In this document: positions 29,901-44,900 of the stretch, piece by piece
Numbering within the stretch: position 1 is the first letter of the stretch
Layout: every line of letters begins with the position of its first letter
Source: Sapria himalayana
Taxonomy: Eukaryota > Streptophyta > Magnoliopsida > Malpighiales > Rafflesiaceae
NCBI GenBank assembly: GCA_029783825.1
Contig: JAREIK010002645.1
Span: 496,001 to 560,000, forward strand
DNA: 64,000 bases
Reading direction: 5' to 3'
Made by a program: the position numbers and the translations under genes
The notes under the pieces: model-generated
What the model was told of the DNA's origin: nothing
What the model saw: the letters and a program-made list of their open reading frames with translations, nothing else
The model's database searches: none

Positions 29901-32900
29901 GTTAATATTTATATTACCGGTAATTATCTTCTAATTATTATATATTTTTTCTTATTATGAAAATATTCTGGTAGCCATTGATATATTTTTCTTTGTAAGT
30001 CTTACTGGTAATTATGTATATTTCTAATTATATTAGATATGATATTATTTAGTCTGAATTTTTTTTATTTTTTATGTTATTCTAATTCTTAATTGTTTCA
30101 TAAGATTATTTTTTGTAAGTTATATTTTTATACAACTTAATCTTGATTTGTGTTTATATTTTTTTAATGTTTATGTGCAAGATCATAAAATCTTAAGAAA
30201 GATTCCATTTAAATTTGAGTAAATTAGATTATATATCTTATCTTTTATGGTATAATTTCATTTTAAATATATGAGTATATTAGATTTTTTACTTGTACAC
30301 CCTCAGTTTAGTTATTTATCATTGGTTAAATTAAAAATGTTATATTTTAATTTTAAGGATATTTATATATTAGAGTGTGATAAATGTCAGATATAATAGT
30401 AAACTATTAGTTCTTATCCTATATATCAATTTTGTATAAGTAAGAATTTATTTGATATGATATACTTAAAAATATAATGACTTAGTAGAGATACACTCAT
30501 AGAGAGTTTTAAGTACTTTATTATTTTTGGTGATGATTACTCATGATAAACATAAATATATTTTTTTTATAATGCAATAAAAAATAAATTTAATAAAAAT
30601 ATTTAAAAAATAAGAAATGATAATATATTAGAATATATATGATAAATTTAACACTTATTATATTGATCACGAGATTATATATCCGAATTTATGTATCGGC
30701 TCATTCCAACAATATAATGTTACTGTAAGTAAAAATATATATTTGATTAAGATAGTTTAGACACTTTTATTTGTAAAAATATTATAGAATATTTTTGTGG
30801 ATATGAGGTTTTTACTCCAATCTACCTAATTATTTGGATGTACTTTTCAATTTTTTTCAATGTATATTTCTTTTGATTTGACTTATGAGAAAGATTATCT
30901 AGCATATCTTCCTAGAATTTGTGTGTACTTGCTTTGTCATCGATCCATGTCCAAGATGGGACAAATTGATGTGTAGAGTAATAAGATGTGTTTTTGTCAA
31001 TGATAAAAATTTCTGATATATCCACCGATATATCTCCGATATATCCGTAAATTTTAAGAATTGATATATTAATTAAGACCGATATATCTATCCTTGATTG
31101 GTGCTCATGCAAATATACACCGATATATCTTCGATATATCTGATATATCCGTAAAATTCAAGTACCGATATATCCGTAAAAACTGATATTTTAATCCTTG
31201 GTTTTTGTTGGATACTCAAATATTCAAATATGTTAGTAGTTTTTTTTTTACTTTAGATTAATAAAATTTTAATGAATGTTGCTATTATCTTTTTGTATCA
31301 TAATATATATTTTGAAAGAGCTTAGGATGTGTGTGAGTCCAGAAGATACTAGACCCATAAATTTTTTTCTCACTTGTAGTTTTTTTTGAATCACTAGTAA
31401 GTAGAAAAAGGTATATATCATCTAAATATTATCTTGTTGGTATATAATATGATCTCACTATTATAAAGTAATTATATCTATTAATAAATACAAATCAATG
31501 TGATTTCAAAGGAAGCAAGTTTCATAGGAAGAGAAATTTTGTTTAGGTCTATATGACACTTAATTCAATGAATCTTATAGAGTATCAACTCATATTAGTC
31601 AAAAATCAGGGGATATGACCACCAAGAACTTAAAATTTATATTTAGAGAGGGGGTCATACTAGATGTGTCAAACAAGTTATGTCGTGCTAGCACGACTAT
31701 ATATGGGTCATTGTGCCTTGCTTGATATAGTTCTAAAAAGAGGCACATCAACATGATTCTTAAAAAAGGCATCATGTATGGTTTGTTGGCATGATTTTTG
31801 GGTGGGTTGTGCTGGGTCTTGCCAGATCAGGTTAATTTGGGTTAGGCTTGACCAAGCTAATTTGGTTTATTTTAGGCTAGCTTGGTCATGTCGTGTCGAT
31901 CCTTTTATGCCAAAAAGAATGGAGCCATGCTAGAGGCTGTTCTACGACACTTGTTGGCATGAATTTGAACCATGTTAGGTTTTGTTAGGCGTGACCGAAT
32001 CATGCCATGCTATGAGCCATGTTCTGGCCACTTAGCCTAGTTGTTATCTTTAGGTCATACACAACATGATCAAGTCACAGATGAGCTATATAAAAGTTAG
32101 ATGATCTTGTATCTAGCCCGTATTATTGTGTCTTCTTGATTGCTCTCCAAAAAGGATAAAAGAATCACACTTATTACTTGATTTTATAAGTTATCATATT
32201 TTTGTTGTGTTCTTTATTTTATTTTTTTTCATTATTTCTCTTTATCGATAATATAATATCTAAGTCTTATTTTGAGATATATATCATTTGTTTTAATGAG
32301 ATTTGTGAACTAGTATAATTTTCAGGAATGTCTGTTGTTGGTTGTATATGATATTCACTGTAAAGATAGATTTAGATGAAAAGGTAATTCGTTATAAGAT
32401 GAGTTTTTGTGAGAATGTTTGCTTAAATATTTGTTGTGAATTATGTTGATAATTTTTTTCTTGTGGTCAAAATAATTTTTATAAATCATTGTCATTGATA
32501 TTATTTTATAGATGAAGTAGTCAATTGGACGTGAAGAATGCATATATTTTCATGGTGACTTGAGGAGATACATTTGACGTAGTCATTTAGGTTTTAAAGA
32601 AATATAGTCAAACATAATTTATAGATTATAAAATGTGTCATATATAGCTTGAAGTAATCTTGTATGGATTACACAATGTTTTGCATATTTTTTTATATTT
32701 TCAAAGAAATATTGATAACAAAATATTTTTGTTGATTGTGTACATAACTGACATTCTAATTATAAGAGATTACTAGTTCAGAATTATCCAATTCAATAAG
32801 TATTTTTAGATACTATTTTAGATGAATGATCCTAAGTGACTCGTATATTTTTTTAGCATAGATGTAACTTATTTTATAATGATATTATCTTGTCGCAGAG

Positions 32901-35900
32901 GAGTTATGCATTTGATACTCTCATAAAGGTTCTATGCATATATTGGAAGTTATACATTTATGTTTATCTGATAATAAATATCTTCTTTTAAGAGTAATAA
33001 ATTTTTTGTTTGAGACTCATTAGATGAAATCTATATATTTTTTTAGATGTAAGATTATCAAAATATTTTCTTTTATTTCACTCTAAGCGAGAGTCTTTTG
33101 CATTGGGTATGATCTCCACTCTTGTTGAGGTTGAATATTTAGATTTTGCTTCAACTTATGCTTCTCTCTGTTCATATAATAATTTTATTTTTGATACAAT
33201 CTTTTCAGTTAACTTTACTACATATATGAAAATAATAGTGAAGATTATTCATCTCACTATTACCAAAATATATATAATATTTGTAATCAGTATAATTTTT
33301 TTTTTTTAGAATCTGCTCAATGGGTTCATTTTGATGTAACTCTTCACATATTGAGATGAGTGAGTTTTTGAGATTTTGATCTCTTTTAGATATCATGATA
33401 ACTTATAGTTAGTCAGATATTCAGACTCGAGTTGGACACTAGTATGCATCGAGAGAAAGTATGTGATAAAATTTTGTATTTTTCTTGGAAGTAATACAGT
33501 CTTGTGAAAGAGTAAGTGATATGTAATTGTTCAAGATATAAAATCTAATATAGATTTAAAATTTAGATTATTATAGAGGTGTCAGACATGCCGTGCAAGC
33601 ATGACCTATTTTTTGGTGGTCCAGTTGGGCCATCATGCCGTGCCTAGTATGATATGAATAGATTATGTTCAGCTCGACATGACTCGTCTTGCTAGAATTT
33701 GGGCAAATTAGGTTGGATCGGGCTCGAAGATAACCTTGGGATTTAGGTTGATTGATCATCAAGACTGATTAATATCTATATGGTTGCAAATTAATGATTT
33801 TAAATTTTTTTTACAAATATAAAAATTTAAGCTACCCATTATTAATCACAACTTATGACTTATGAGTATGATATTATATTATTTATTTATTTTATATAAA
33901 TAAAAAAATTAAATTCATTAATACAAATGATAAAATTTAATAATCAAAAATATATAAAAAATACATTTATCAATATTCAATCATTATCCAATCTAATCCA
34001 AAAAAATAAAAATTAAAAGAACAATCACGACATAAAATAAAAATCATTAATTATAATTATGTGACACAACATGCAACCTCAATTTTAATGTCAATTAGTG
34101 TAAGTATACAATTGATTATCATCACGCAAGTATCAAATGGATCACTAGTGATGAGCTCAATCTCAATTTTCTCAAAGTCACATGATTTATTATCTGTCAA
34201 TAATTTTTCTTCTCTAATTCTAGTATGATCTTTGATGCTCAACCTTGAATATTTTTAATTTTTCATGTATGCTAGTGTCTCAATGATATTTGATCACAAT
34301 CATGATCTTTTATTTGAAATAATATTGAATGCAATAGAAAAAATAAATTGATGTTATGCTCAATACTAGAAAAGTTAGTAGATTCCATGCCATCTTAGAT
34401 AGTATGAGATAGATAAATTCATATGATTTTTATCATTATAAAATATTTAGATTCTTATTATCGTTATGTGAAAGGATTAAGAAATAATCGGTATTTAAGT
34501 ATTAAGACAACTCGCTCCTATTTTATGTCTACCTTGTTATTTTTTTCTTGCTAATTAAATGAAGAAGTCATTCTCTTTTAATATTGTGTTCATGTTCGTA
34601 CTCGGAGCATGATTATAATTATTATCATACCTAATGTCTTAGTATGTAAATAACTCAGTCAATTTTTTATGAATAAATTATGTAAGTTTGTATTTTTGGT
34701 TTATGTACTTCAATATATATGTCAAAATATTTTTTATCCTTTTTATTTTAATCATATGATCCATATAGATAGTCAGACAATAAAAAGATAGAATAATGAA
34801 CAAATACTTTAAATATTTGGTTTTCTTCTCAATAGCCATGTTAATAAATATTGGATCATTTTTAAATTTTATAAATATATTACTAATATTGCATATGCAT
34901 CTCAGTGTAATACAAGTGATGAGTGTGTAAACTAACAAATACATGTTCATTGTATCATAAAAATTTTTAGAAATTTCATAAATAAAATTCTATATTATTA
35001 TCTCTGTCGTCAATAATAAGTTCGTCACTCTTATTATTGATATAATTAGATATTATGCATTCGTATTCAATACTTGATTCTATCATTAGGTAAGTATAAT
35101 TCTAATGATGTCTTATAATAATTTGGATTTTTTTATTTAGATTTGTAGACAAACAGAGACTACTAAATTTCTATTGTCTGCTAGATATTCAAAGTTGTTT
35201 TAGTGAGTTATATATTTTTTCTAAAGTGGGGGTAATTACATTCATTTTTGTTTATGTTATTAAGTTAATACTGTGATATATGTATTTAACGTGAAAATTT
35301 TTTCTAATGACCTATTTTTTATAGTCCTAACAAATATGTTAATGACTATTTTATTGTTAAATGTGTTATTTAATATTATACTAAATATTTTATTTTGAAT
35401 ATTATATTTTTTAAAGATTTTTATATTTCACTCATATATGGCAGGGTCATCACGAGGATGTAGAATTTCTAAAAATTTAAATATTTTTTTTATCAAGTGT
35501 CCATATATAATCTACATAGTGGGTGGTGAAAAATATAAAAGATATATTGATGTGACTAGTTTAGATATTAAACGTTATTGATATCACCTTATTATATTGT
35601 CTAAATTAATTAGTTATTATTTATTTTTATAACTTATAATATTTTAGTATGTCATTTCTATATGTGGACTTAAAAATCCTATGATATGCATATTAAAAAT
35701 AGGTCTGTATGATACTAACTACTCATAGATTCTCTAAAAATATAATATAAAGACTCAATTGTGGTAATCAGTTTGGTCATGTATTCTCTCTCTAATTTAT
35801 TGTGGTATATGAAGGAGTCAACATAGAAGTTAAATTAGATTTAACCTTAAAGATCTCATTATTCAGTTGAGTTTGTCTAAGATCTAATGTTTCATATTTT

Positions 35901-38900
35901 TTGGTGTAATAATTAACATATTTCTTTTGGTATCCAGTCTCACATGCACCCTTATATATATTTATTTTTTTATAATATTTGTATTGTGCTGATTATTCAT
36001 TGATACTCATGGTATTTAATATTTTATACTATGTTAAAGTGAGTCTAAATTATAAATATTTTTTTAATTTTTAATTTTTAGATATTTAAGTTTGAGTTGA
36101 GGTCGTGATAAAAAATATAGTTTCAATCTCAGACCTTTTTGTATGGTTATAATTATTAATATTATCTACGTATATTTTAATATTAATTTTGTTATTATTA
36201 AATTCATTGTTTATTATTTTTATTTTTTATAGTATATGAATTATATTTTAATTTCTAAATTAAAAATTAATTGATATTAATAAAATAAAAAACTAAATAA
36301 AAATTAAAAAATAATATCTGATTAGCATTATCTAGGATTATGTAGAGAAGAGAAAAAGCTACAGCCTGCACCGCATTTGATTTTTTTGTTATCCATGTTC
36401 ATTTAGCTTTATAAAAAAATTCTAAAGTTAAATTATAAATTTTAGCTTTAGCCTTTAGATATAGAGAAATTCGAGACTGAGAGGAGATATTGTCACAAGA
36501 GAGAGAGAGAGAGAGAGAGAATAGAGTAGAGATATGAGAGATTTGATTTGAAAGAAAAAAAAATCAAATCTCAAATCATATTTATATAGATTAAAAATAT
36601 TTTTTAAATTTTTTAATGTTTTTTAATATTTAAATAGGGTAGAAACCTAATAGGCATTTGATATTCTTTCCTAGCCTTTGGAAGTGAATTTAATGGTCTA
36701 GATCTTCAATAATTTTTTATTTTTTTTATATCGTTAGAAACCTAACTAGAAGAAGAACTGAAGCTTTAGGATGGTATAAAAGCTTTGGCCTTCGGGGAGT
36801 CGGGCGTCGGTATTGGGTTGAGCTGGGTTCTGGGTGGGAGGCATGTGCGTCCACGTGCACTTGGGATGTGCCACGTGGATGCACTAAGCCAACCACGTGG
36901 CGGGTTTATTAAAAAAATCTATCATGTATACTAGGTGGGGTGGACAAATTATTAAGAATAAAATAATTATTATTTTTTAAATAATTGGATAGGGCTGGTG
37001 CAATCTGATTGGACCATCTCTATAGGCTAGGCACCTGGCTGACACTGCCTGACTTAGCATGACACTAGATGTGCCTCGAGCTAGTACGACTCGTGTCCAC
37101 GCATGGTTTTGGACCATTCCATGTAGGGCTAGACACGACTCAATTGGGCCATTCCTTAATAAAAATTATTTGTGATACACATTAGATGTAATATTTGCTC
37201 GAGGAGATAAATATCCATTATTTTTTTCAACTCTTTTATTCACTATTTTACAAGTATACAAAATACATAATTGTATATTGATTCTTCTTTTTGGAGAAAA
37301 TTCTTGATGAGATATTTGTTATAACATATATTTTGATGACAAAACAAGTTGTATCTTTTGTAAAGTTTTCAAGATATAGCTTATATTTTTCTATTTTCAG
37401 TTTAGTGTTCTAGAACTTTATGCACAAGTATGAGGGGGCGGTGTTATAGCTCACAACTTTATAATTTTTTAATCATATTAATCTTATTGAAACTCATTTG
37501 GGCTTCATTTGGGATAAATTAAAGTATGTTCTAATTTTTATAATATTGTCATTATTGAAAATAAATTTGTTATATAATACATTAGATATTACTTTTTTAT
37601 AAATCCACGAGTACATTAATTTATTTGCAGACAAATAAAAGCTATTGTTACACTCAATTTATATTGAATGTCTTGTAAACTAAGCATGAAAGAGAGAAAT
37701 ACTCATTTATTGTGGACAATTTTGTTATAGTGTGCGTGCGTGCATATTTTTTTTGAAATTTTAAAATATTCTTGAATTATTAATAATGTACTAGAAGATG
37801 ATTCTATTTTGGATTATTTTTAATTTCATATTATGTTATATTTTTAAAATTGAATGTATTAGTAATTATAATGCTTATTTCATTATATTATACTAAGTTA
37901 ACTAGATATTATATTAATTATATTTGTATTATTTCGTAACAATCAATCAATCATTATTTATCTCTCAAATTTATAAAATTATCATGATTTTTATTATCAA
38001 ATTTATTATTATTTTATTTTTCGTGTTAAATTAATTATTTATTCAATATTATATACAAATGAATGATAATGCATAATTCTTGAGTTTTTGGTTATCACTC
38101 ATGTTATTAAAATTATGTTTGAGCTTAACCCCTCTCATAAGGAGTTTAGCTGATTGAGACTCTTGGCAATGTTCAGGAGGTTACGAGTTAAAATCTTACT
38201 GGTGGAGGTACTAGAGATATTTCTTGCCTGCTCGGTTCTCTGGGGGCCCAAGGAGATGTAGGGGTCCATGTAAGTGGGTCATGAAGCTATTGGTTTCTAA
38301 AAAAAAGTATTATGCTTGAGCTTGCACTGACTTTAGCATTAGTTCTAGATTTCTTACTTCGATAAATCTATTAATATTATTTTGTATTATTATATATAAA
38401 TTTCAATGTTTTATTATTCTTAATGTTCACTAAATTATTAAGTTATTAATTATGTAATTGATTATTTTTTAATTCAAATCGATAGAAATTTATGCATTTA
38501 TAATTATAATTATTTTTTCTATTCTATTATGTAATTTTGTAAGTATTGTACTTATGTGTATTGTCAAAGATGTTTTAATTTTATATACAATTCAATAGTT
38601 CATTAGTTAAGTGAGATTTTTTTCATAATTTTTAGAGCTATAGTTCTATATGCAACCTATCAACCTTAATGTCTAGTTTTTTTTTTTATCTTGATAGACA
38701 ATTAATTTTGTATTTCTACTTAGTTAATTAATTTTCTAATACATTTATATCGATCATTAATAATCATTTAATTGTGTTTTATTTTTGATTTATTATAAAG
38801 AAATTTTGTATTTAAAAATTAAACTGCTTGTAAATATTGATGAAATGAATTTTTCATTATCTATCAATAATTTTTTTGAATTTTTTTTTTGTTTTACTTA

Positions 38901-41900
38901 ATTTTTCTTATAATTCTTTTCTTAGCTCTATTGATGCTCTCAAAAAAATGCTTTGTAAGTATTTTTTTTTCATCATCAGCCAAGCTAAAATCATTAATAA
39001 TGTGATTAAGATATTTAAACAAGACAGTTATTTTTTAAAATAATGACATTAATACTATGATTATGATTTTTTTTTTCTTCTAATTATTTTTTTTATATAC
39101 TGTATGATCTCATTAATAAAATTATTGATTATTTTTCTTAGTTTGGTAATTGTATAAATCAATTACGAATGTTTCACCAAATATGCATTTTGATGATATC
39201 ATTCTTAATGGATCGTTAAATTGCAAAAAATAGTCACTTGAACTTTATGTTGTATGATCTTTTTAATTTAGTATATCAATATCATCATTAATCAAATCTT
39301 ATTCTAATTATTTGGGGTTGATTATGTTCATCTTATTTTTATATTAAATTCTGTTAAAAATTATGTTTATTCTCAATTATTATAATTATTAAATTTTTTT
39401 AATAATTTTTATTCAATTCATTTTAGATTAATTTTTAGTTTTTATTTCTCATTTCACTCAAATAGTTTAATATTGTATATTATCAAAATCTCTCAAATGG
39501 TTTTCTCTTATCTTATTTTTTATTAGTGTTATTTTAATATTGTTTTTTAATCATAATTTCTAATTCAATTATTTTTAGTCTTATCACAAATTAATCTTAA
39601 CATCTTTATTAATATATTATTTCTTGGGTGCCCAATTTTTGTTTTTATACATTATGGCTGATCTTATAGTTGTTTTTATGAAAAATTTTATTTAATCTAT
39701 TTGATATTAGTTATTACAAAATTTTTTTTATGACTCTTCATTTAGTCTATCCAATTTTATTCATATGGGATACATCCTTATTATTCCTTTTGTTTTTACT
39801 TAATATAAAGTTTATGTATTTAAGATGATTGATATTTAATATTTTTTATTTTTTTGATTATTATATTATTATCACTCTGAGTAAATTTATATTTCAAGTA
39901 TTCCATCTTATTATCACATACATACTTGGTATAAATTTAAATTATTTTTTTAAACAAATTTTTCTTTTTAATTTGTATTTAATCATTTTTTCCTCTAAAT
40001 TTTATAGTATGATTTATGAGTTTAATATCTTGATAGTTATTATAATATTAAAAGTCTATTTTATTCTTATAAATTAGAAATATATTGTTTTGTTTATATT
40101 CATTCAATATATTTATGATTTTCTTGATTTTGTTAAACAAACTAGTTAATAAAATTGTGTTTTTCTCTTCAACTGCTCTCTAATTTCAATAGCGGTACCA
40201 TTATGTTTTAGTATATTTCTTATATTCATTTTCTTGAGATTTTCCATAATTTTTATTGGTTTTATTTTCTTTACATATTTAAAATTATTTAGTCCTCTAT
40301 CATTATAAATAGTTAAATTTAAATTTGTATATTTGTTTAAAAATTTATAAAAATATATTGTCCATCATTCTTTAACTTCATTTTTTATTGGGAATTGAAT
40401 ATTTTTTTAAATATATTTTATTTGACTATTATTTCCTCATTTTTTTTCTCGTACTAACAAGTTTATAATTATCCTTTTTATCTTTTTTATTTTGTAGTTT
40501 ATTATACAACTCATTATATCTTTTAAATTTAATTTCACTCATCACTTTTTTATTTTCTTTAATATCTTATTATATAATTTTATAGTATTTTTTTTATTTT
40601 TTTTGTATTTCTTTAAAATAAATTTGTTTTGTTGAACTTTAGGTTTTCACCATTATGTTTTTCTATACAAGTAAATATATATTTTAGACATGCTCAAAAT
40701 CTCTCTATGTATTTTTTTACATAATTTATCATTTTATTTCACCTAATATTCTTATTTATGTTTAAAGATCATTTAATTTTATTATTTAGTTTTTTGTTAA
40801 AAATATGTATATTTTAGGCTTCATTTTATTTGTTAACACTTATTTGAAGTCTTTTTATTATTATTTTTTCTAATATGTAAATTAATTATTACTAATGTAT
40901 GTTGAGTTGTTAGACTTTTATTTGATATTATTTTATGATATTTGCATTATATTTTATCATCTTTTGATAAGAAAAAAAATTTATGATTCATTAAAATTAC
41001 TTTTGAAGGTCAATAAGTAATTCTCTATCTTAAAGTGAATATTAGCTATAAAAATTTAATAAAGCTTAATTAAAAGTAAAATCTAATATTATTCATTTTA
41101 TTTCTTTCCTTTTTTTAAACTCATAATTTTTTCAGTCTCTCATAATTTTTTTTTATTTATCCTTGCATCTTTATTTAAATTTCTACTAATTATACTACTT
41201 ATTATTATTATTTTTGGTATGTTTTGCATTAATTTATCTATTTTTTAATTTTTTAATGTATTTCACTTATTGAGAATATACACTAATCATGTTATGGATC
41301 TTTTATGTACTATTAGTTTGATTATCATAAGTTTATCATTAATTTTTATGATATCTACAATTTATATTTTCAATCTTTGTTAATAATTATCTAAATACAA
41401 TTCTTATTTGTCTTCTTGCCTATACGCTACATCATATAATCATTAATTTTATTAGATTTTTCATATTTTCACTTAATCTCCTAAAATATATTATATTAAT
41501 TTTTCTATTTTTATTTATATGCTTTAATTCGTACTTGTATATAAGTTGTAAAATGTATGCCAAGATAAGCATAACATCTAAAATAACTCAATGAAAAAAT
41601 TCAATGGAAAATGTGTACTTGATGCCCTTATGCAATAGGCTACTCAAAATGTGTAGCCCACAAGTTGGGCCCTCGTATCAATAACACAATATAATAAAAA
41701 TAATTAAAATAAAATATATAAATCAAAACACTCCCTCTAAAGTTATTGCATTAAGGTCAAGAACACACTATTTAGAGGAAAGAAAAGTAATTTGATGTCT
41801 TTTCAAGATATTCATGAAAATGTTCATTAGCTATTATGCCGTTTGAATATAAGCTATAATATGATTCATCATGATCTTCTTTATCAGAAATAAACTATCT

Positions 41901-44900
41901 ATTTCTATATACTTTAAATTCTAATGAGACATTGGTTAAGGCTATATGCCATGCTATATGATTATTATATTAAAGAGTAGTGGGAGAATAAATTAGATAA
42001 TTAATTTTCTTGAGTATGTGTTATATTCAAAGTATTTTATAGATAATTATCATTATTGTCATGAACTATTTTTTTTGTACTATTTATCAAAATAATTAGA
42101 TGTCATTTATTTTTGTTGAAAATAAGATTATTTCTAAGAAAAATATAAATATTTATCACATGTCTTCTTTTGGTGCAAGCTTTTGCCTAGCTAGAATCTT
42201 AACAACCAAATGACTGCAAGAACTTGTGATTATTAAAAGAGATCTTGGGTCATGATGATTTCTTCACAAATATTAATATGTAAAGAATTGTGTCTGAGTG
42301 AATTTGTTGATGAAAATCTAAAAAATAATTAATTATATTGATGACATAAATTATAATTTGATCTGATAATAATCAAATAATTAATCTTTCATACAATTCT
42401 TTTATATATGGATCAGTAGAAGTATCTATTATAATACAACTTAAAAGTTGAAAATCTATAAGAATGTCAAGTATGTATTTTCATTGCAATAAGATAATAT
42501 TTTTTTTAGAATAAATTATTTTCATATCAAGAAAATGTCTGAGTATCACAAGTTCTTTTTTCTAGAAATGTAAATGAATGTATATATCAAGTTTAGTGAT
42601 TTTTAATTCTTTATCTCATATAATCAGAATGCTGTCCATATACACCGTAAACAATATCATCTCATTATTAAAGGTCAACTAAAAAAAAAATCTACAATTT
42701 GACTTTGTTGTTCGAAATTCAGGTCATTCTTTTTTACATACTTTCTTTCCAAAGTTATATTGAAAAAATATATTATTTATGTCTAGATGATATATTCTTA
42801 ATATGTTAAATTCTGATCGTGAAATAATATTTATTTCGTTGCAGTTTTTTTTAAAGGCTTGGAATTATATTTTTATATATTTACAAACTAGGCATCCCAT
42901 AGGTTGAGTGTTAATATTATTATTGTTCTTGAATTTTTACATGGCTTCTTAGTGAGACTGAAGGGTTACAAATCATAGAGATAGAAATGCATGCACTATG
43001 CTAGCACATTGCATATACCTATTAAAATTGAGCAAAATTATGCACAATTAATGTGCATGATTATTGTCCACAAACCCTGCTTCATTGTTGTACATCAATG
43101 CACATTCTGTTGTTTTAGTGTGTATAAGTTCATGATGTTGAAGCATCAATGATGCATTGAAGATGTGCTGTGATGCTTGAATTTAAGATTTAGAAATTCA
43201 ATTTTATCTTTTGAAATCCTACCTTTTATGTGTTTTATGCTATTTTGGGTATCTCAAAAAATCAATTTAGTGCTGAACTATGGTATTCTAAATTAGGATT
43301 AGCAATAGAAGTTGATGATAGAGAACCTTTTTTTAGTATACACATTGTAGGAGGACAAGCCTCATTAGTAATAATTATTAGGGGTTATTTCCAGAGATAA
43401 GGTAGAGAGTACGACACACATATATGCTAATTGTTGGAGTCATCTAGAAAATTTCACATAATTTATCTATTGTGATAGTTACTAAAGAAAAAACATACAA
43501 TTTTTTTAAGACAATATTTTGTATATTTTTTCGTTGATATTATTAGTTTTGTTGTTTGTACATGATATTTACTCATGAATTATTGATTAAGTAATTTTTC
43601 CTCTTTTCCCATATAATCGTAGTCTATTCACAATTTTTTTCTTGTATTTTGAAAATATTATTGTAACTAGTGACACCCTCTAAAGCCATTGGATATGACA
43701 ATATCAAGATTAGTTCTTTGTTTCTTAATCACATAATATTTATTTCTGATTGCCATTTTACCATGTTTTCAATGAGTTAATTTTTTATGTAATTCAATTT
43801 TAATTTTTATTTATTTATTATTATTTGTTTGTAGGATTAGAAAACTTTTAGAATGATTTAATTTAGGATTGAGCATGATAAATTATATTTTTTCTCTTCT
43901 ATGATAAAATTTTCTTTTAGAAGTTAGAGTTTAGTGAATTCTTTACTTGTGCATTAGCAACTTGATCATTTATGATTTATAAGTTGAGAATATTCTTTAT
44001 CTTAAATACATTTTTATTGTACAATATGAGATATTTCAATTTGAAAAGCATGATAAACTTTTTATCAAGGAAGCACGGATACGGCTTCCTATAGGCGTGT
44101 CCACGTGTCGGACACCTGGATACGGTATGGACACGGCATGGATACGTGTCTGATACGCCATGTGGCATATCGTTTATCAGTCCATATCCGATATGCCATG
44201 TGGCATATCGGACGGATGCTTCGGCTGCCGTATCCATTCCTACAATGCCCAACGACGTCACCCATAACGACGAATGGCCGATTCTGTGAGGCGGCGCAAG
44301 TGAGCGTGAATCTGTGGGGCTGTGGGAGCGGGTGTGATTTTGTGGAGGGGTTAGGGGGCGGGCGTGATTTATGGAGAGGAGAGCTTGATTCTGTGGAGAG
44401 GCAGGGCGTGATTTGGGGGGGGGGGGTTGATTTTTATAAAATAAAATAAAAAAAATTATATTTTTATATAAAATAAGATTATTATAAATATTATCTTATA
44501 AAATAAAATATTTTTATTTTATAAAAAAATATATTTATTTAATAAAATATAATATTTTATTTTATTTTATTTTATAAAATACCTAATATTTATAAAAAAT
44601 AATTTTTATTTTATTTTTTTTATCATGCCGTATCTTAGCCGTATTCGTATCTTAGTTTTTTTGAATTTGCCGTATCCCCTTATCTTGTCGTATCGTATAT
44701 TTGTGTCCGTGTTTGTGTCCGTGCTTCTTAGCTTTTTATCATACTTGCCAGCTCAATGTAAGTAAGAATCCATTTAATTTGATATGCTTAGATACATGAG
44801 GACCTAATAGATATATGATTAGAGAAGGCTTTAAGTATTTGATCACATTTATTGATGTTTGCTTATTTTATACATGAATATATTTTTTTGTCATAGATCG

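Larger units (their letters stand above)
28131..33560 (+). mobile_element. Decayed Ty1/copia element A with a tandemly duplicated LTR-like block
   Basis: Two direct copies of an LTR-like block of about 0.93 kb start at about 28131 and 29214 (period about 1.08 kb). Both carry ACCCTARAAGAGAAAATRCATGTATTGTAC and a block ending in a TCATCTAGG-like phrase. A third copy is at 42962. A copia body follows: an integrase-region phrase near 30430 that matches element B at 44757, RT-region remains at about 32530-32960, and the segment [20 protein letters not shown] (from about 33208), equivalent to copia DPT.YR.LVGKLIYLT. All frames are destroyed. It fills the first part of NDUFS4 intron 2. Confidence 0.6.
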
